Assembly (NCBI RefSeq): GCF_029222905.1
Contig: NZ_JARHUE010000006.1
Coordinates: forward strand, 101,399 to 165,398
Length of the DNA stretch: 64,000 nucleotides
Source: Neptuniibacter sp. CAU 1671
GTDB taxonomy: Bacteria; Pseudomonadota; Gammaproteobacteria; Pseudomonadales; Balneatricaceae
Direction: 5' to 3'
Positions 53,755-63,116 of the stretch are shown here, piece by piece. Every line of letters starts with the position of its first letter. The first letter of the stretch is position 1. Both the position numbers and the translations under genes were made by a program. Under the pieces are notes generated by a model. The model did no database searches, was not told where the DNA came from, and saw nothing but the letters and a program-made list of their open reading frames with translations.

Positions 53755-54179
53755 AACAATCCCCGGCCGCCCCTGCTGCTGGGGCGCTACGCGACTTCCC
53801 TGCGGGCTTCAGTAACAAGCGCGGGCGAAAAACTCGGCCTGCGGCCTCAAACAGTTCCGCCCTTGTCTCGCTTGTGACTTCCAGTCCTCGGCTGCGCAGA
53901 AGGGGGGTGGGTCCGTGCCATCCGAAGTTAAAGTATAAGATTTGATCTGGACACATACTTACTTCTACTGGCTTAGGGTTATGAAATGGTTCACTATCAA
54001 TCCAATTATGGGTATTAGGTTGCGGAACTCTGCGCACGGCCTTGCGCTCAATCCGTATGCTTATTGTCAACGGAAGATCATGTCTGTGATATTTCTTCAT
54101 TTAACACGCACTAAGCCAGCCTTCCGTTTTCTTCATTTGAAAAAGTACTGATACGATCAATCAAACTGATAGATGACCT

Positions 54180-55166
54180 ATGCAGATGCACCATTCCTAT
54201 GGCAAGCAAGCTTTTGAAGATGATTCCTGCTTTTTATGCGGTAAATGCATGGATGACGAGAATAGTGTCGAACATGTATTCCCTAAATGGCTTCAGAACC
54301 GTTATGAATTATGGGATCAAAAAGTAGGTCTGCTTAATTTATCATTCCTGGCTTATCGACAATTGACGATACCGTGTTGTAAGGCATGCAATAACCAGCA
54401 TTTGTCTCAATTAGAAGGTGAAGTTATTGCAGCGGTACGAGGTGGTTTTGAGAAGGCTGTCCAGCTTCCAAGTAAAACTTGGTATTTGTGGGCAGGGAAG
54501 ATTTTCTACGGACTACTAAGAAAAGAACTCTCTCTTCTTTTAGAAAGATCGAATCCGAATCGAGGAACGATAGCTACTCCAGAGATTCTGGAGTCATTTT
54601 CTAATCTTCATCTTTTCATGCAAGGGCTCAGAGGCAGGCATAAATTCATTGGTGATGTACCATATTCTGTACTTGTTTGTAATTTACATGAATTTGGTAG
54701 TTTATATGATTTTCGGGATAATTTATTCGCCTTCACGCTTGCAATCCGGATGGGCGAGATAGGTCTCATCGTATCATTTGAAGATGGTGGGCTAATACGG
54801 AATTCATATGAAAAGTATGTTGATGAAGTTGGGGGAAGAAAACTGCACCCAATCCAATTTTATGAATTATATGCAAAAGTAAGCTACCAAGTGACGTTAC
54901 CTCAGTCCCCTGTATATTACTGGACGCAATCACATGTAGATGGACACTATATTGCTACGACAGAATTAGCGAAATCCTCCATGTTTTTGGCTGATTGGGA
55001 CCAAGAAGAATACGTTAAGCTGCTTCGATTTCACGTTTCTCATTGTTTAGCTGAAAATTCAGAAGTCGTCTTCGAGCCTCCTGATAGAGTTTCTAGCTGG
55101 ATGATCGATGAGAAAGGAGAACTTCTATTGCTCTCAAAAGAGGCTTGGGAAAGTCTCACCCAGTAA
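54180..55166 (+). CDS. HNH-like zinc-binding protein of unknown function
   Basis: A 328-residue protein. Its N-terminal 80 residues look like a treble-clef HNH module: CFLC (Cys17, Cys20), EHVFPKWL (Glu31-His32) and CCKACNNQHLSQLE (Cys67, Cys70, Asn71-72, His74). HNH proteins of this EHxFPxWL type are often nucleases, but an active site is not proven. The remaining 250 residues have no motif I recognise, no signal peptide and no membrane segment. The gene is clearly AT-richer than its neighbours and uses codons they avoid, suggesting transfer. There is no good Shine-Dalgarno sequence. It stands alone, convergent with uvrA. A second ATG lies at 54186. Confidence 0.7.
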   Translation: MQMHHSYGKQAFEDDSCFLCGKCMDDENSVEHVFPKWLQNRYELWDQKVGLLNLSFLAYRQLTIPCCKACNNQHLSQLEGEVIAAVRGGFEKAVQLPSKTWYLWAGKIFYGLLRKELSLLLERSNPNRGTIATPEILESFSNLHLFMQGLRGRHKFIGDVPYSVLVCNLHEFGSLYDFRDNLFAFTLAIRMGEIGLIVSFEDGGLIRNSYEKYVDEVGGRKLHPIQFYELYAKVSYQVTLPQSPVYYWTQSHVDGHYIATTELAKSSMFLADWDQEEYVKLLRFHVSHCLAENSEVVFEPPDRVSSWMIDEKGELLLLSKEAWESLTQ

Positions 55167-55283
55167 AAGCATTCGATGCCATAAACGACTCATTTGCTTT
55201 CAGAGTAATGCCTTTTTAGAATCACATGAGTATGTGGTTGGATAAACCTTTAGTGACTTAAACCACAACTTTCCCACAAATAT

Positions 55284-58121
55284 TCAACTTTTCCCTATAT
55301 CAAACAGCATCGGCTTAAGAAACCGTCCGGTATGTGATGCGGGATTATCCGCCACCTGTTCCGGGGTGCCTTCGGCGATGATTTGGCCGCCTTTGACGCC
55401 GCCTTCCGGTCCGAGATCGACAATCCAGTCTGCAGTTTTGATGACATCCAGATTGTGTTCAATCACCACAATGGTATTGCCGTGGTCACGCAGGCGGGTC
55501 AGTACTGTCAGCAGTTGCTGGATATCGTGGAAGTGCAGGCCGGTAGTTGGCTCATCCAGAATATACAGGGTTTTGCCGGTGTCGCGTTTGGAGAGTTCTT
55601 TGGCCAGTTTTACCCGTTGGGCTTCGCCGCCGGAGAGCGTTGTGGCTGCCTGACCGAGTCGGATATAGGACAGGCCTACATCAATCAGGGTTTGCAGGCG
55701 GCGTGCCAGTGCCGGGATTGCATCAAAGAATACGCGGGCATCTTCCACGGTCAGTTCCAGCACTTCATGAATGTTTTTGCCCTTGTATTTCACTTCCAGG
55801 GTTTCACGGTTGTAGCGTTTACCTTTGCAGACATCACAGGGCACATAGATATCTGGCAGGAAGTGCATCTCTACCTTGATCACACCATCGCCCTGACAGG
55901 CTTCACAGCGGCCGCCTTTGACGTTGAAACTGAAACGGCCGGGCTTATAACCACGGGCGCGTGCTTCCTGGGTACCGGAGAACAGTTCGCGTACTGGTGT
56001 GAAAATGCCGGTGTAGGTTGCAGGATTCGATCTTGGTGTACGCCCGATGGGGCTCTGATCAATATCGATAACTTTGTCGAAGTGTTCCAGTCCCTTGATG
56101 GCCCGGTAGGGGGCGGCATCGAGGGTGGTGGCATGGTTCAACGTGGTTGCAGCAACCGGATAGAGGGTGTTGTTAATCAGGGTGGATTTACCAGAACCGG
56201 ATACACCGGTAATACAGGTAAAGAGGCCGACAGGCAGGGATAGATCCACCTGCTGCAGGTTATTGCCTGTTGCTCCCAGTAGCTGTAACTGTTTTTTGCT
56301 GTCGGGTTTGTGCCGTTCTGCCGGGATCTCTATGGCCCGGGCGCCGCTCAAAAACTGCCCGGTGATTGAATCGGGTGCGGCCATAATATCTTCAGGCTTG
56401 CCTGCTGCGATAACTTCACCGCCATGCACGCCGGCGCCGGGGCCAATGTCCACCAGAAAATCAGCCATACGGATGGCGTCTTCATCATGTTCAACGACGA
56501 TCACGGTATTGCCCAGATCACGCAGGTGGATGAGTGTTTTCAGCAACCGTTCGTTGTCGCGCTGGTGCAAACCAATTGAGGGTTCGTCGAGAATGTACAT
56601 TACGCCGACCAGCCCCGCGCCAATCTGGCTGGCCAGCCGGATGCGCTGTGCTTCGCCGCCGGAGAGGGTGTCGGCGTTGCGATCCAGTGACAGGTAGTCC
56701 AGACCAACATTGACCAGAAATGAAAGGCGTTCACGTATCTCTTTCAGGATCTTTTCAGCAATCGCGCCCTGTTTACCGGGCAGGTGAAGCTGATCAAAGT
56801 AGGCCAGACTCTCGCCAATCGGCAGCGTTACCAGATCCGGCAGGCTGCGGTTATCGATATAGACATGGCGTGCATCTCGGCGTAAGCGGCTGCCCTCGCA
56901 ACTTGGGCAGGCCTGTATATTCAGGTATTTGGCCAGATCTTCGCGTACGGTTTCTGATTCTGTTTCTTTGAAGCGGCGCTCCAGATTGTTCAGCACACCT
57001 TCAAAGGCATGCGCTTTGCTGATGATATCGCCGCGATCATTCAGATAGCGGAAGGGGATGCTTTCACGGCCGCTGCCCTGCAGGATTATTGCCTGATGTG
57101 CCGGTTTCAGATCTTTGAATGGGGTATCGATATCAAACTGGTAATGTTCTGCCAGCGCTTTCAGTTGCTGGAAATAATAGAGGTTGCGTCGGTCCCAGCC
57201 ACGAATCGCGCCTTCTGACAGCGTCAGGCTGGGGTCGGCCACCAGTTTTTTGGCATCAAAAAACTGCTTAACGCCCAGGCCGTCGCAACTGTTGCAGGCG
57301 CCATGCGGGTTGTTGAAAGAAAATAACCGGGGTTCGAGTTCCTGAATACTGTGGCCGCACTGTGGGCAGGCAAAGCGGGATGAAAACACCAGCTCATCGC
57401 GCTGCTCATCCATGTAGGCAATGCGCGCGACGCCGTCGCTTAACTGCAGGGCGGTCTCAAACGATTCAGCCAGGCGGTTTTGCAGATCGGAACGTACCTT
57501 AAAGCGGTCAATGACCACCTCAATGTCATGTTTTTTGTTTTTATCCAGTTCTGGCGCGCTGTCCAGGTCTACCACGATGCCATCGATGCGGGCGCGGATA
57601 TAACCCTCTGCCCGCAAGTTGCTGATGGTATGTAAGTGCTCACCTTTACGACCCTGAATCACCGGGGCCAGCAGCATCAGTTTGCTGCCTTCTTCCAGTG
57701 CCAGCACCTGATCGACCATCTGGCTGATGGTTTGCGCAGCCAGCGGTAAGTCGTGTTCAGGACAGCGAGGTTCACCTGCGCGGGCAAACAACAGGCGCAG
57801 GTAATCATAAATCTCGGTAATGGTGCCCACGGTTGAACGTGGGTTGTGCGAGGTGGATTTTTGTTCAATCGAGATTGCCGGAGAGAGACCTTCGATATGG
57901 TCTACGTCCGGTTTTTCCATCATCGACAGGAACTGGCGCGCATAGGTGGAGAGTGATTCGACATAACGACGTTGCCCCTCTGCGTAAAGGGTGTCGAAGG
58001 CGAGAGAGGATTTGCCGGAACCAGATAATCCTGTGATAACGACCAGTTTATCCCGCGGGATATCCAGGTCGATATTTTTAAGATTATGGGTACGGGCACC
58101 CCTGACTAAAATCTTTTCCAT
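55284..58121 (-). CDS. uvrA: Excinuclease ABC subunit A
   Basis: DNA damage-recognition ATPase of nucleotide excision repair, 945 residues. Two ABC-type ATPase modules are seen: Walker [10 protein letters not shown] at residues 31-39 and a second [10 protein letters not shown], with signature LSGGEAQR in both halves. Zinc modules are present ([12 protein letters not shown] with CNSCDG, and CEACQGDG with CDVCKGKRY). It is divergent from ssb, as in E. coli and Pseudomonas. No LexA-box-like palindrome was found in the 156-base gap. Confidence 0.97.
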   Translation of the reverse strand: MEKILVRGARTHNLKNIDLDIPRDKLVVITGLSGSGKSSLAFDTLYAEGQRRYVESLSTYARQFLSMMEKPDVDHIEGLSPAISIEQKSTSHNPRSTVGTITEIYDYLRLLFARAGEPRCPEHDLPLAAQTISQMVDQVLALEEGSKLMLLAPVIQGRKGEHLHTISNLRAEGYIRARIDGIVVDLDSAPELDKNKKHDIEVVIDRFKVRSDLQNRLAESFETALQLSDGVARIAYMDEQRDELVFSSRFACPQCGHSIQELEPRLFSFNNPHGACNSCDGLGVKQFFDAKKLVADPSLTLSEGAIRGWDRRNLYYFQQLKALAEHYQFDIDTPFKDLKPAHQAIILQGSGRESIPFRYLNDRGDIISKAHAFEGVLNNLERRFKETESETVREDLAKYLNIQACPSCEGSRLRRDARHVYIDNRSLPDLVTLPIGESLAYFDQLHLPGKQGAIAEKILKEIRERLSFLVNVGLDYLSLDRNADTLSGGEAQRIRLASQIGAGLVGVMYILDEPSIGLHQRDNERLLKTLIHLRDLGNTVIVVEHDEDAIRMADFLVDIGPGAGVHGGEVIAAGKPEDIMAAPDSITGQFLSGARAIEIPAERHKPDSKKQLQLLGATGNNLQQVDLSLPVGLFTCITGVSGSGKSTLINNTLYPVAATTLNHATTLDAAPYRAIKGLEHFDKVIDIDQSPIGRTPRSNPATYTGIFTPVRELFSGTQEARARGYKPGRFSFNVKGGRCEACQGDGVIKVEMHFLPDIYVPCDVCKGKRYNRETLEVKYKGKNIHEVLELTVEDARVFFDAIPALARRLQTLIDVGLSYIRLGQAATTLSGGEAQRVKLAKELSKRDTGKTLYILDEPTTGLHFHDIQQLLTVLTRLRDHGNTIVVIEHNLDVIKTADWIVDLGPEGGVKGGQIIAEGTPEQVADNPASHTGRFLKPMLFDIGKS

Positions 58122-58277
58122 GTGCGCACTCAGTGGGCCAAAAACGTACCATTATAAATTGCTTTGTACCTGGGCAGAACCATCAAATTTGGTGGGATAG
58201 CCTCAGGTCGCATGGTAAGCTATGTGGTTAATACAAACGGACTTTGAGCCGTTGTTTCACGAATAATGGAGAGAGTC

Positions 58278-58781
58278 ATGGCGCGTGGCGTAAATAAGGT
58301 GATTCTGGTGGGTAACCTCGGCGGTGATCCCGAAGTAAGGTATATGCCAAGCGGCAATGCGGTAACCAATGTAACTCTGGCAACGTCTGAATCCTGGAAA
58401 GACAAACAAACCGGTCAGATGCAGGATCGTACCGAGTGGCACCGGGTGGTGTTTTTTAACCGCCTGGCTGAAGTCGCCGGCGAATACCTGCGCAAAGGCA
58501 GCAAAGTTTATGTTGAGGGCTCGCTGCGAACCCGTAAGTGGCAGGATCAGAGCGGTCAGGACCGCTACACCACAGAGATCGTTGCCAGCGATATGCAGAT
58601 GCTGGACAGTCGTGGTGGTGAAGGTGGCGGTGGCTTCTCTGGCGGTAACTATCCCCAGCAGGGCCAGCCGCAGCAGGCTTCGCGTCCAGCCCCGACTCAG
58701 GCGCCTTCTCAGCCGCAGTCTTCTGGTCCGGCTGCGCCACCGCCTGGATTTGATGACTTCGATGACGATATCCCATTTTGA
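58278..58781 (+). CDS. ssb: Single-stranded DNA-binding protein
   Basis: Coats single-stranded DNA during replication and repair, 167 residues. The OB fold starts [20 protein letters not shown] and includes [21 protein letters not shown] Gly/Gln/Pro-rich linker follows, then the acidic partner-binding tail DFDDDIPF. The frame opens at 58266, but MARGVNKV at 58278 is the family start and has GGAG seven bases upstream. Confidence 0.97.
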   Translation: MARGVNKVILVGNLGGDPEVRYMPSGNAVTNVTLATSESWKDKQTGQMQDRTEWHRVVFFNRLAEVAGEYLRKGSKVYVEGSLRTRKWQDQSGQDRYTTEIVASDMQMLDSRGGEGGGGFSGGNYPQQGQPQQASRPAPTQAPSQPQSSGPAAPPPGFDDFDDDIPF

Positions 58782-58785
58782 TTGA

Positions 58786-59715
58786 ATGGATCTGGGGCAG
58801 TTGCTAACGCCAGCTAAAGTGCTGGTCACGGGTGCCAGCGGTCAGGCTGGTGCTGCTCTGTGTCAGCAACTCGCTGATGATCCGTTTTTCGAGCTGGTGC
58901 CGCTGAAGCGACAGCAGCTCGATATCTCCTCTCCTCAGGCAGTAAGCGCTGCGCTGCAGGAACATCAACCCTCCTTTGTGGTCAATTGTGCAGGTATTAC
59001 GCGTTTCAGTGATCATGACGATGTGGCTGAACGGGCGTTTGCTGTTAACTGCGAAGGCGCGGCTACTCTGGCTGAGGCCTGCGCCAGGGCTAAAGTGCCT
59101 CTGTTGCATCTCTCGTCCGATGCGGTATTCGACAATCACTACGCCAGTGGTTACACCGAGCTTGATGAGGTGGCACCTCAGGGCGTGTATGGTGAGAGCT
59201 TCTGGCAGGGTGAGGAGCGTATTCGTGCATCGCTTGAACAGCACATTATCTTGCGCGTCAGTTGGTTGTTCAGCGCCTGCGGCAATAACTTTCTGACCCA
59301 GACCGTCAATGCGGCACGGACGGAAGACTCGCTGGAAGCGTTTAGTGATCATATTGGTTGCCCAACATCGGCCCGGGATGTGGCGAGGGTGGTGTCCGCG
59401 ATTATTAAACAGATTTCCAATGGTGCTCAGGCCTGGGGTACATACCACTATTGTGGGGCTGAGATCATCAGCAGCTATGACTTCTGCAAAGAGATTCTGA
59501 TTGCTGCCAGCGAATATGAGAATTTTAAGGTCGAAAAGCTGATCGCTCTGCTGGCTGAGGAAGATCAGCAGGAAGACAGCCTGCCCGGCAGTTCGGTGTT
59601 AATCTGTAAGAAGGTGCTCAATATTTTCGGTATCCGACAACGCCCCTGGCGACAGGAGCTGAAGTCGGAGATGCGAGCGCTGTATCAACTTTATCAGGGC
59701 GGTACTCAACCCTGA
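58786..59715 (+). CDS. RmlD-like sugar-nucleotide reductase homologue, degenerate active site
   Basis: A 309-residue protein of the extended SDR superfamily, RmlD/dTDP-4-dehydrorhamnose reductase branch. The cofactor loop VLVTGASGQAG (residues 12-22), VVNCAGIT and LHLSSDAVFD are kept. The catalytic YxxxK is not: the sequence is VYGESFWQGEER, with Tyr135 present but Phe139 in place of Lys. It may bind nucleotide without classical reductase chemistry, as proposed for MAT2B-type relatives. It starts four bases after the ssb stop and may be co-transcribed. No rml genes are nearby. Its 3' end overlaps the convergent next gene by 10 bases. Confidence 0.72.
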   Translation: MDLGQLLTPAKVLVTGASGQAGAALCQQLADDPFFELVPLKRQQLDISSPQAVSAALQEHQPSFVVNCAGITRFSDHDDVAERAFAVNCEGAATLAEACARAKVPLLHLSSDAVFDNHYASGYTELDEVAPQGVYGESFWQGEERIRASLEQHIILRVSWLFSACGNNFLTQTVNAARTEDSLEAFSDHIGCPTSARDVARVVSAIIKQISNGAQAWGTYHYCGAEIISSYDFCKEILIAASEYENFKVEKLIALLAEEDQQEDSLPGSSVLICKKVLNIFGIRQRPWRQELKSEMRALYQLYQGGTQP

Positions 59716-60086
59716 AAAGGCAGGGCTGAATGCTGCACGGCGACCGCCACTATATAAGCGAAGCACAGCAGTGAAGCACTGGCAGAAACAGCAATGCTGG
59801 TGCGGGTGGTGGCTTTTTTCAGTGTCCACATGCCTAACATGATATAGACCAGCAGGAGCAGTAGCTTGGTGGTCAGCCAGGCATCGACAAACGGGTATTG
59901 CTGGATCAGGATGGCCAGCCCGGCTGCGCTCACCAGCAGGATGGTGTCGTTGATGTGAGGCAGGATACGTAACCATTTTGGCAGTTGCTGTTGTGGATTG
60001 AGCCAATGCATACCGGCCCGCAGGATAAACAAGGTCAGGCTAATGGCGACGGTTGTCATGTGCAGATGTTTGATAATCAGATACAT
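59706..60086 (-). CDS. SirB-family inner-membrane protein
   Basis: A 126-residue protein with four hydrophobic helices, MYLIIKHLHMTTVAISLTLF at the start, then the family-typical LPHINDTILLVSAAGLAI and WLTTKLLLLLVYIMLGMWTL. It matches the SirB2 family, named for Salmonella invasion-gene regulation but widespread and functionally unclear. The conserved His residues (KHLHM, PHIND) could bind metal or heme; this is inference. Confidence 0.8.
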   Translation of the reverse strand: MYLIIKHLHMTTVAISLTLFILRAGMHWLNPQQQLPKWLRILPHINDTILLVSAAGLAILIQQYPFVDAWLTTKLLLLLVYIMLGMWTLKKATTRTSIAVSASASLLCFAYIVAVAVQHSALPFQG

Positions 60087-60137
60087 ACCGGTAGTTACCG
60101 TATCAATTGAAGAAGCGTCCGATAGTAACTGTGAGTT

Positions 60138-61142
60138 ATGAATAAATCAGCAGAAACAGGCAATGTATTGATCGACCGCTTCGGACGTCGGGTGGACTAT
60201 GTGCGCCTGAGTGTGACCGATCGGTGTGATTTTCGTTGCGTTTACTGCATGTCTGAAAATATGCAGTTTCTGCCGCATGCCCAGGTATTAACGCTGGAAG
60301 AGATCTTTCAGATTGCACAGGCATTTACTGAATTGGGTGTTAAACGGATCCGGTTGACCGGCGGTGAACCGCTGGTTCGCAAAAACGTAATGGCACTGAT
60401 GCGGATGCTGGGTACGCTGGATGTGGAGCTCTGTCTGACCACCAATGGTTCTCAATTGTCCCGCATGGCGGAAGATCTTGCTGCAGCGGGCGTTGATCGC
60501 CTGAATATCAGTCTGGATAGTCTTAATCCTGAGCGGTTTCATGAACTGACCCGCACCGGCAAGCTGGCGCAGGTGCTTGAGGGAATCTCCGCCGCCAAGC
60601 AGGCGGGTTTCAAACGAATCAAACTGAATGCGGTGATTCTGAAAAACCGCAATGATGACGAAATTCTTGGCCTGCTTGATTTTGCCCGGACCGAGGGGCT
60701 GGATATTAGTTATATCGAAGAGATGCCGCTGGGGGTTATTTCAGAGCATGATCGGGCCGAGGCGTATTGTTCCAGTGATGAGGTCAAGGCGCTGATCGAA
60801 CAGCGTTATCCGCTGCAGGCACTTGAAGCCCGCACCGGTGGTCCTTCCAAGTACTACGGCATGTCTGACAGTGAGTCACGGGTGGGTTTTATTTCGCCGC
60901 ATAGTCATAACTTCTGCGGAGATTGTAACCGGGTGCGGGTGACTGTTGAGGGACGTCTGCTCCTGTGTCTGGGTAATGAACACTCCATGGATCTGCGCGA
61001 CGTGATTCGCAGCCATCCGGGTGATCAGGAAGCGCTGAAAGCGGCCATTATTCAGGCGATGGATCTGAAACCTGAAAAACACCACTTTAATCTGGATGAA
61101 GCGCCGCAAATCATTCGTTTTATGAATATGACCGGCGGCTAA
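60138..61142 (+). CDS. moaA: GTP 3',8-cyclase MoaA
   Basis: A radical-SAM enzyme that, with MoaC, turns GTP into cyclic pyranopterin monophosphate, the first step of molybdenum cofactor synthesis. It has 334 residues. The SAM cluster is Cys30, Cys34, Cys37 ([12 protein letters not shown]). The substrate-site cluster is Cys260, Cys263, Cys277 ([20 protein letters not shown] then C). The C-terminal Gly-Gly needed for catalysis is present (MNMTGG). Molybdenum cofactor is needed by the SorA-type enzyme of this window. Confidence 0.96.
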   Translation: MNKSAETGNVLIDRFGRRVDYVRLSVTDRCDFRCVYCMSENMQFLPHAQVLTLEEIFQIAQAFTELGVKRIRLTGGEPLVRKNVMALMRMLGTLDVELCLTTNGSQLSRMAEDLAAAGVDRLNISLDSLNPERFHELTRTGKLAQVLEGISAAKQAGFKRIKLNAVILKNRNDDEILGLLDFARTEGLDISYIEEMPLGVISEHDRAEAYCSSDEVKALIEQRYPLQALEARTGGPSKYYGMSDSESRVGFISPHSHNFCGDCNRVRVTVEGRLLLCLGNEHSMDLRDVIRSHPGDQEALKAAIIQAMDLKPEKHHFNLDEAPQIIRFMNMTGG

Positions 61143-61270
61143 ATGGTGTTTTAGTTGCCTTGTAGTAAGACGATGGTGCGCTTTGTTGATGGCGCTACGC
61201 AAATAAACTGCAGGGGCTGTCGGAAATAGGTAAAATACCGCCTGAATTTTAGCCAGGCTGTAGAGGAAAT

Positions 61271-62386
61271 ATGGTCGACCAACAGGATCCCTTTAAGGAG
61301 ATCAGGCCTTACCGTGACAACGAAGTGGCCGATGTGCTGAGCGGTCTGCTCAATAATTACGAATTTATCTCCGCTGTCACCCAGTATCAGTTTCCGAAAT
61401 GGTCTCCCAGACTGGGTTGGTTGCTGCGTCCGCTGGTACGTCTGGCGCTGGCTGGCAAGGTGGGTGAGGTTGAGACCATCCGTGATTTCCAGGAACTGGT
61501 CGCCGGTTATATGCGCAAAATGATCAGCCGCACCACGACTCGCCTGACCTGTAGTGGCATTGATCAGCTGGATCCCGAAGAAGCTTATCTGTTTATTTCC
61601 AACCACCGCGATATTGCGATGGATCCGGCCTTTGTGAACTGGGTACGTTATCAGTACGGCATGGATACGGTGCGTATCGCCATCGGCGATAACCTGCTAC
61701 GTAAGCCCTATGTGTCCGATATCATGCGCCTGAATAAAAGTTTTATTGTTAACCGTTCGGCGGCCGGTCGCGAAATGATGAAAGCGCTGACGCAGTTATC
61801 AGAATACATTGATCACAGTATCCAGTCCGGTGAGTCAATCTGGCTGGCGCAAAGGGAAGGGCGTGCCAAAGACGGCAACGATAAAACCGATCCGGCGATT
61901 CTGAAAATGCTCTACATGGCGCACCGTAAAGCGCGCAGTTTTTCTGAACAGGTTAAGCGGCTCAAAATCGTACCTGTTTCGATTTCGTATGAGTTTGATC
62001 CCTGTGATGCGCTCAAGGCAAATGAGCTTCATGCCAAGGCAACTCAGGGTTTCTATGAAAAAGCCCAGTTCGAAGATATTGAAAGCATCGTCAAGGGTAT
62101 TACCGGTGATAAAGGTCATGTGCATGTTGCGTTTGGCGATGTGATCGAAACCGACTTTGAAACGCCTGAACTGCTGGCGCAGGAGATTGATCGTCAGATT
62201 CTGTCTAACTATCACCTGCATGCATCTAATAAGATTGCGGCGGGAGTATCTGATGGCGTAACCGCGACCGAACAGGCGCAGTTCAATGATCGTTTAGAAA
62301 GAGTCGCAGACGGCGCGCAGGATGTGTTGCGCAAGATGTACGCGAATCCGGTATTTAACAAAAGGGCACTGCAGGACTCGGTATGA
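61271..62386 (+). CDS. Glycerol-3-phosphate acyltransferase-like protein
   Basis: A 371-residue acyltransferase-fold protein (PlsC-like superfamily). The catalytic block reads [14 protein letters not shown]: His112 is followed by Asp at +2 and +6 rather than at +5 as in the usual HX4D, a variant I associate with a separate NHRDI-type branch. A second motif, [14 protein letters not shown], and [20 protein letters not shown] fit the substrate-phosphate and EGxR-like blocks. No clear transmembrane helix is seen. Its stop overlaps the moaC start (ATGA), coupling it to Moco genes. The acyl acceptor is unknown. Confidence 0.78.
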   Translation: MVDQQDPFKEIRPYRDNEVADVLSGLLNNYEFISAVTQYQFPKWSPRLGWLLRPLVRLALAGKVGEVETIRDFQELVAGYMRKMISRTTTRLTCSGIDQLDPEEAYLFISNHRDIAMDPAFVNWVRYQYGMDTVRIAIGDNLLRKPYVSDIMRLNKSFIVNRSAAGREMMKALTQLSEYIDHSIQSGESIWLAQREGRAKDGNDKTDPAILKMLYMAHRKARSFSEQVKRLKIVPVSISYEFDPCDALKANELHAKATQGFYEKAQFEDIESIVKGITGDKGHVHVAFGDVIETDFETPELLAQEIDRQILSNYHLHASNKIAAGVSDGVTATEQAQFNDRLERVADGAQDVLRKMYANPVFNKRALQDSV

Positions 62387-62862
62387 AACAGGGTTTAACC
62401 CATCTGGATGCGCAGGGTAATGCGCAGATGGTGGATGTCTCCGCTAAGGAAGTCACGGTGCGAGAAGCGACCGCGGAAGCGCGTATCACCATGCAGCCTG
62501 AAACGCTGGAGATGATTATCCAGGGCGGGCATGCCAAAGGCGATGTGCTGGCGGTGGCGAGAATTGCCGGTATCCAGGCGGCCAAAAAAACCAGTGATCT
62601 TATCCCGCTTTGTCACCCACTAATGCTCAGTAAGGTGAGTGTTGAGTTGATGCCGGATCTGGCGTCCAGCAGCGTTGTTGTTACGGCTTACTGCAAACTT
62701 GCGGCGCAAACCGGTGTTGAAATGGAGGCCCTGACAGCGGCGTCCGTTGCCTGCTTAACCATCTATGACATGTGCAAGGCCGTGGACAAAGGGATGGTCA
62801 TTTCATCCGTCCGGCTTCTGGAAAAAAAGGGTGGCCGCAGCGGCCACTGGCAGGCGGAGTAA
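62383..62862 (+). CDS. moaC: Cyclic pyranopterin monophosphate synthase MoaC
   Basis: Converts the MoaA product 3',8-cH2GTP to cyclic pyranopterin monophosphate. It has 159 residues, with [35 protein letters not shown] and the active-site region [20 protein letters not shown] then VDKGM. Coupled by ATGA to the acyltransferase-like gene upstream; moaD starts two bases after its stop. Confidence 0.96.
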   Translation: MKQGLTHLDAQGNAQMVDVSAKEVTVREATAEARITMQPETLEMIIQGGHAKGDVLAVARIAGIQAAKKTSDLIPLCHPLMLSKVSVELMPDLASSSVVVTAYCKLAAQTGVEMEALTAASVACLTIYDMCKAVDKGMVISSVRLLEKKGGRSGHWQAE

Positions 62863-62864
62863 AT

Positions 62865-63116
62865 ATGCTCAAGATCGTTTTTTTTGCCAGTCTTAAAGAG
62901 CAGTTAGGTGTTGACGCTCTTTCCCTGAAACAGCCTGATAAGGTTAACGATGTTGCAGGGCTGGTGACGTTTCTGATTACCGAAAATCCGAACTGGCAGG
63001 GTTTGTTGGATGCGCCCAATATCCGCATTGCGCTGAATCATGAAGTGTGTGATTCAGATGCGCAGTTGACGGGTGATGAAGAGGTTGCTTTTTTTCCGCC
63101 GGTGACGGGGGGGTAA
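62865..63116 (+). CDS. moaD: Molybdopterin synthase sulfur carrier subunit MoaD
   Basis: A ubiquitin-like protein of 83 residues whose C-terminal Gly-Gly (FFPPVTGG) is thiocarboxylated by MoeB and donates sulfur to the pterin. It begins MLKIVFFASLKEQLGVDAL. A longer open frame (from 62772) overlaps moaC; ATG 62865 gives the normal length and has GGAG upstream. moaE, its usual partner and neighbour, is not here. Confidence 0.93.
   Translation: MLKIVFFASLKEQLGVDALSLKQPDKVNDVAGLVTFLITENPNWQGLLDAPNIRIALNHEVCDSDAQLTGDEEVAFFPPVTGG

Larger units (their letters stand above)
53638..54179 (+). other. Gene-free accessory segment with GC-rich palindromes
   Basis: About 540 bases between the alpha-operon terminator and the HNH-like gene, with no coding region that can be supported. 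The first part, up to about 53930, is GC-rich and full of inverted repeats (listed separately, plus GCCCC/GGGGC near 53769-53786 and GGCC-TGC-GGCC near 53837-53848). From about 53930 the composition turns AT-rich, like the following gene. Open frames on both strands (for example 53753-54100 minus and 53942-54151 plus) show no recognisable protein. It looks like the remnant or edge of an inserted element. Confidence 0.6.

Noticed and set aside
53753..54100. 115-codon minus-strand frame over the palindrome-rich island
   Set aside because: It crosses the composition change, runs through the inverted repeats and has no recognisable domain. It is more likely a chance frame over a non-coding repeat.
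53942..54151. 69-codon plus-strand frame before the HNH-like gene
   Set aside because: No ribosome-binding site and no recognisable features; too weak to call a gene, though a small partner protein cannot be excluded.
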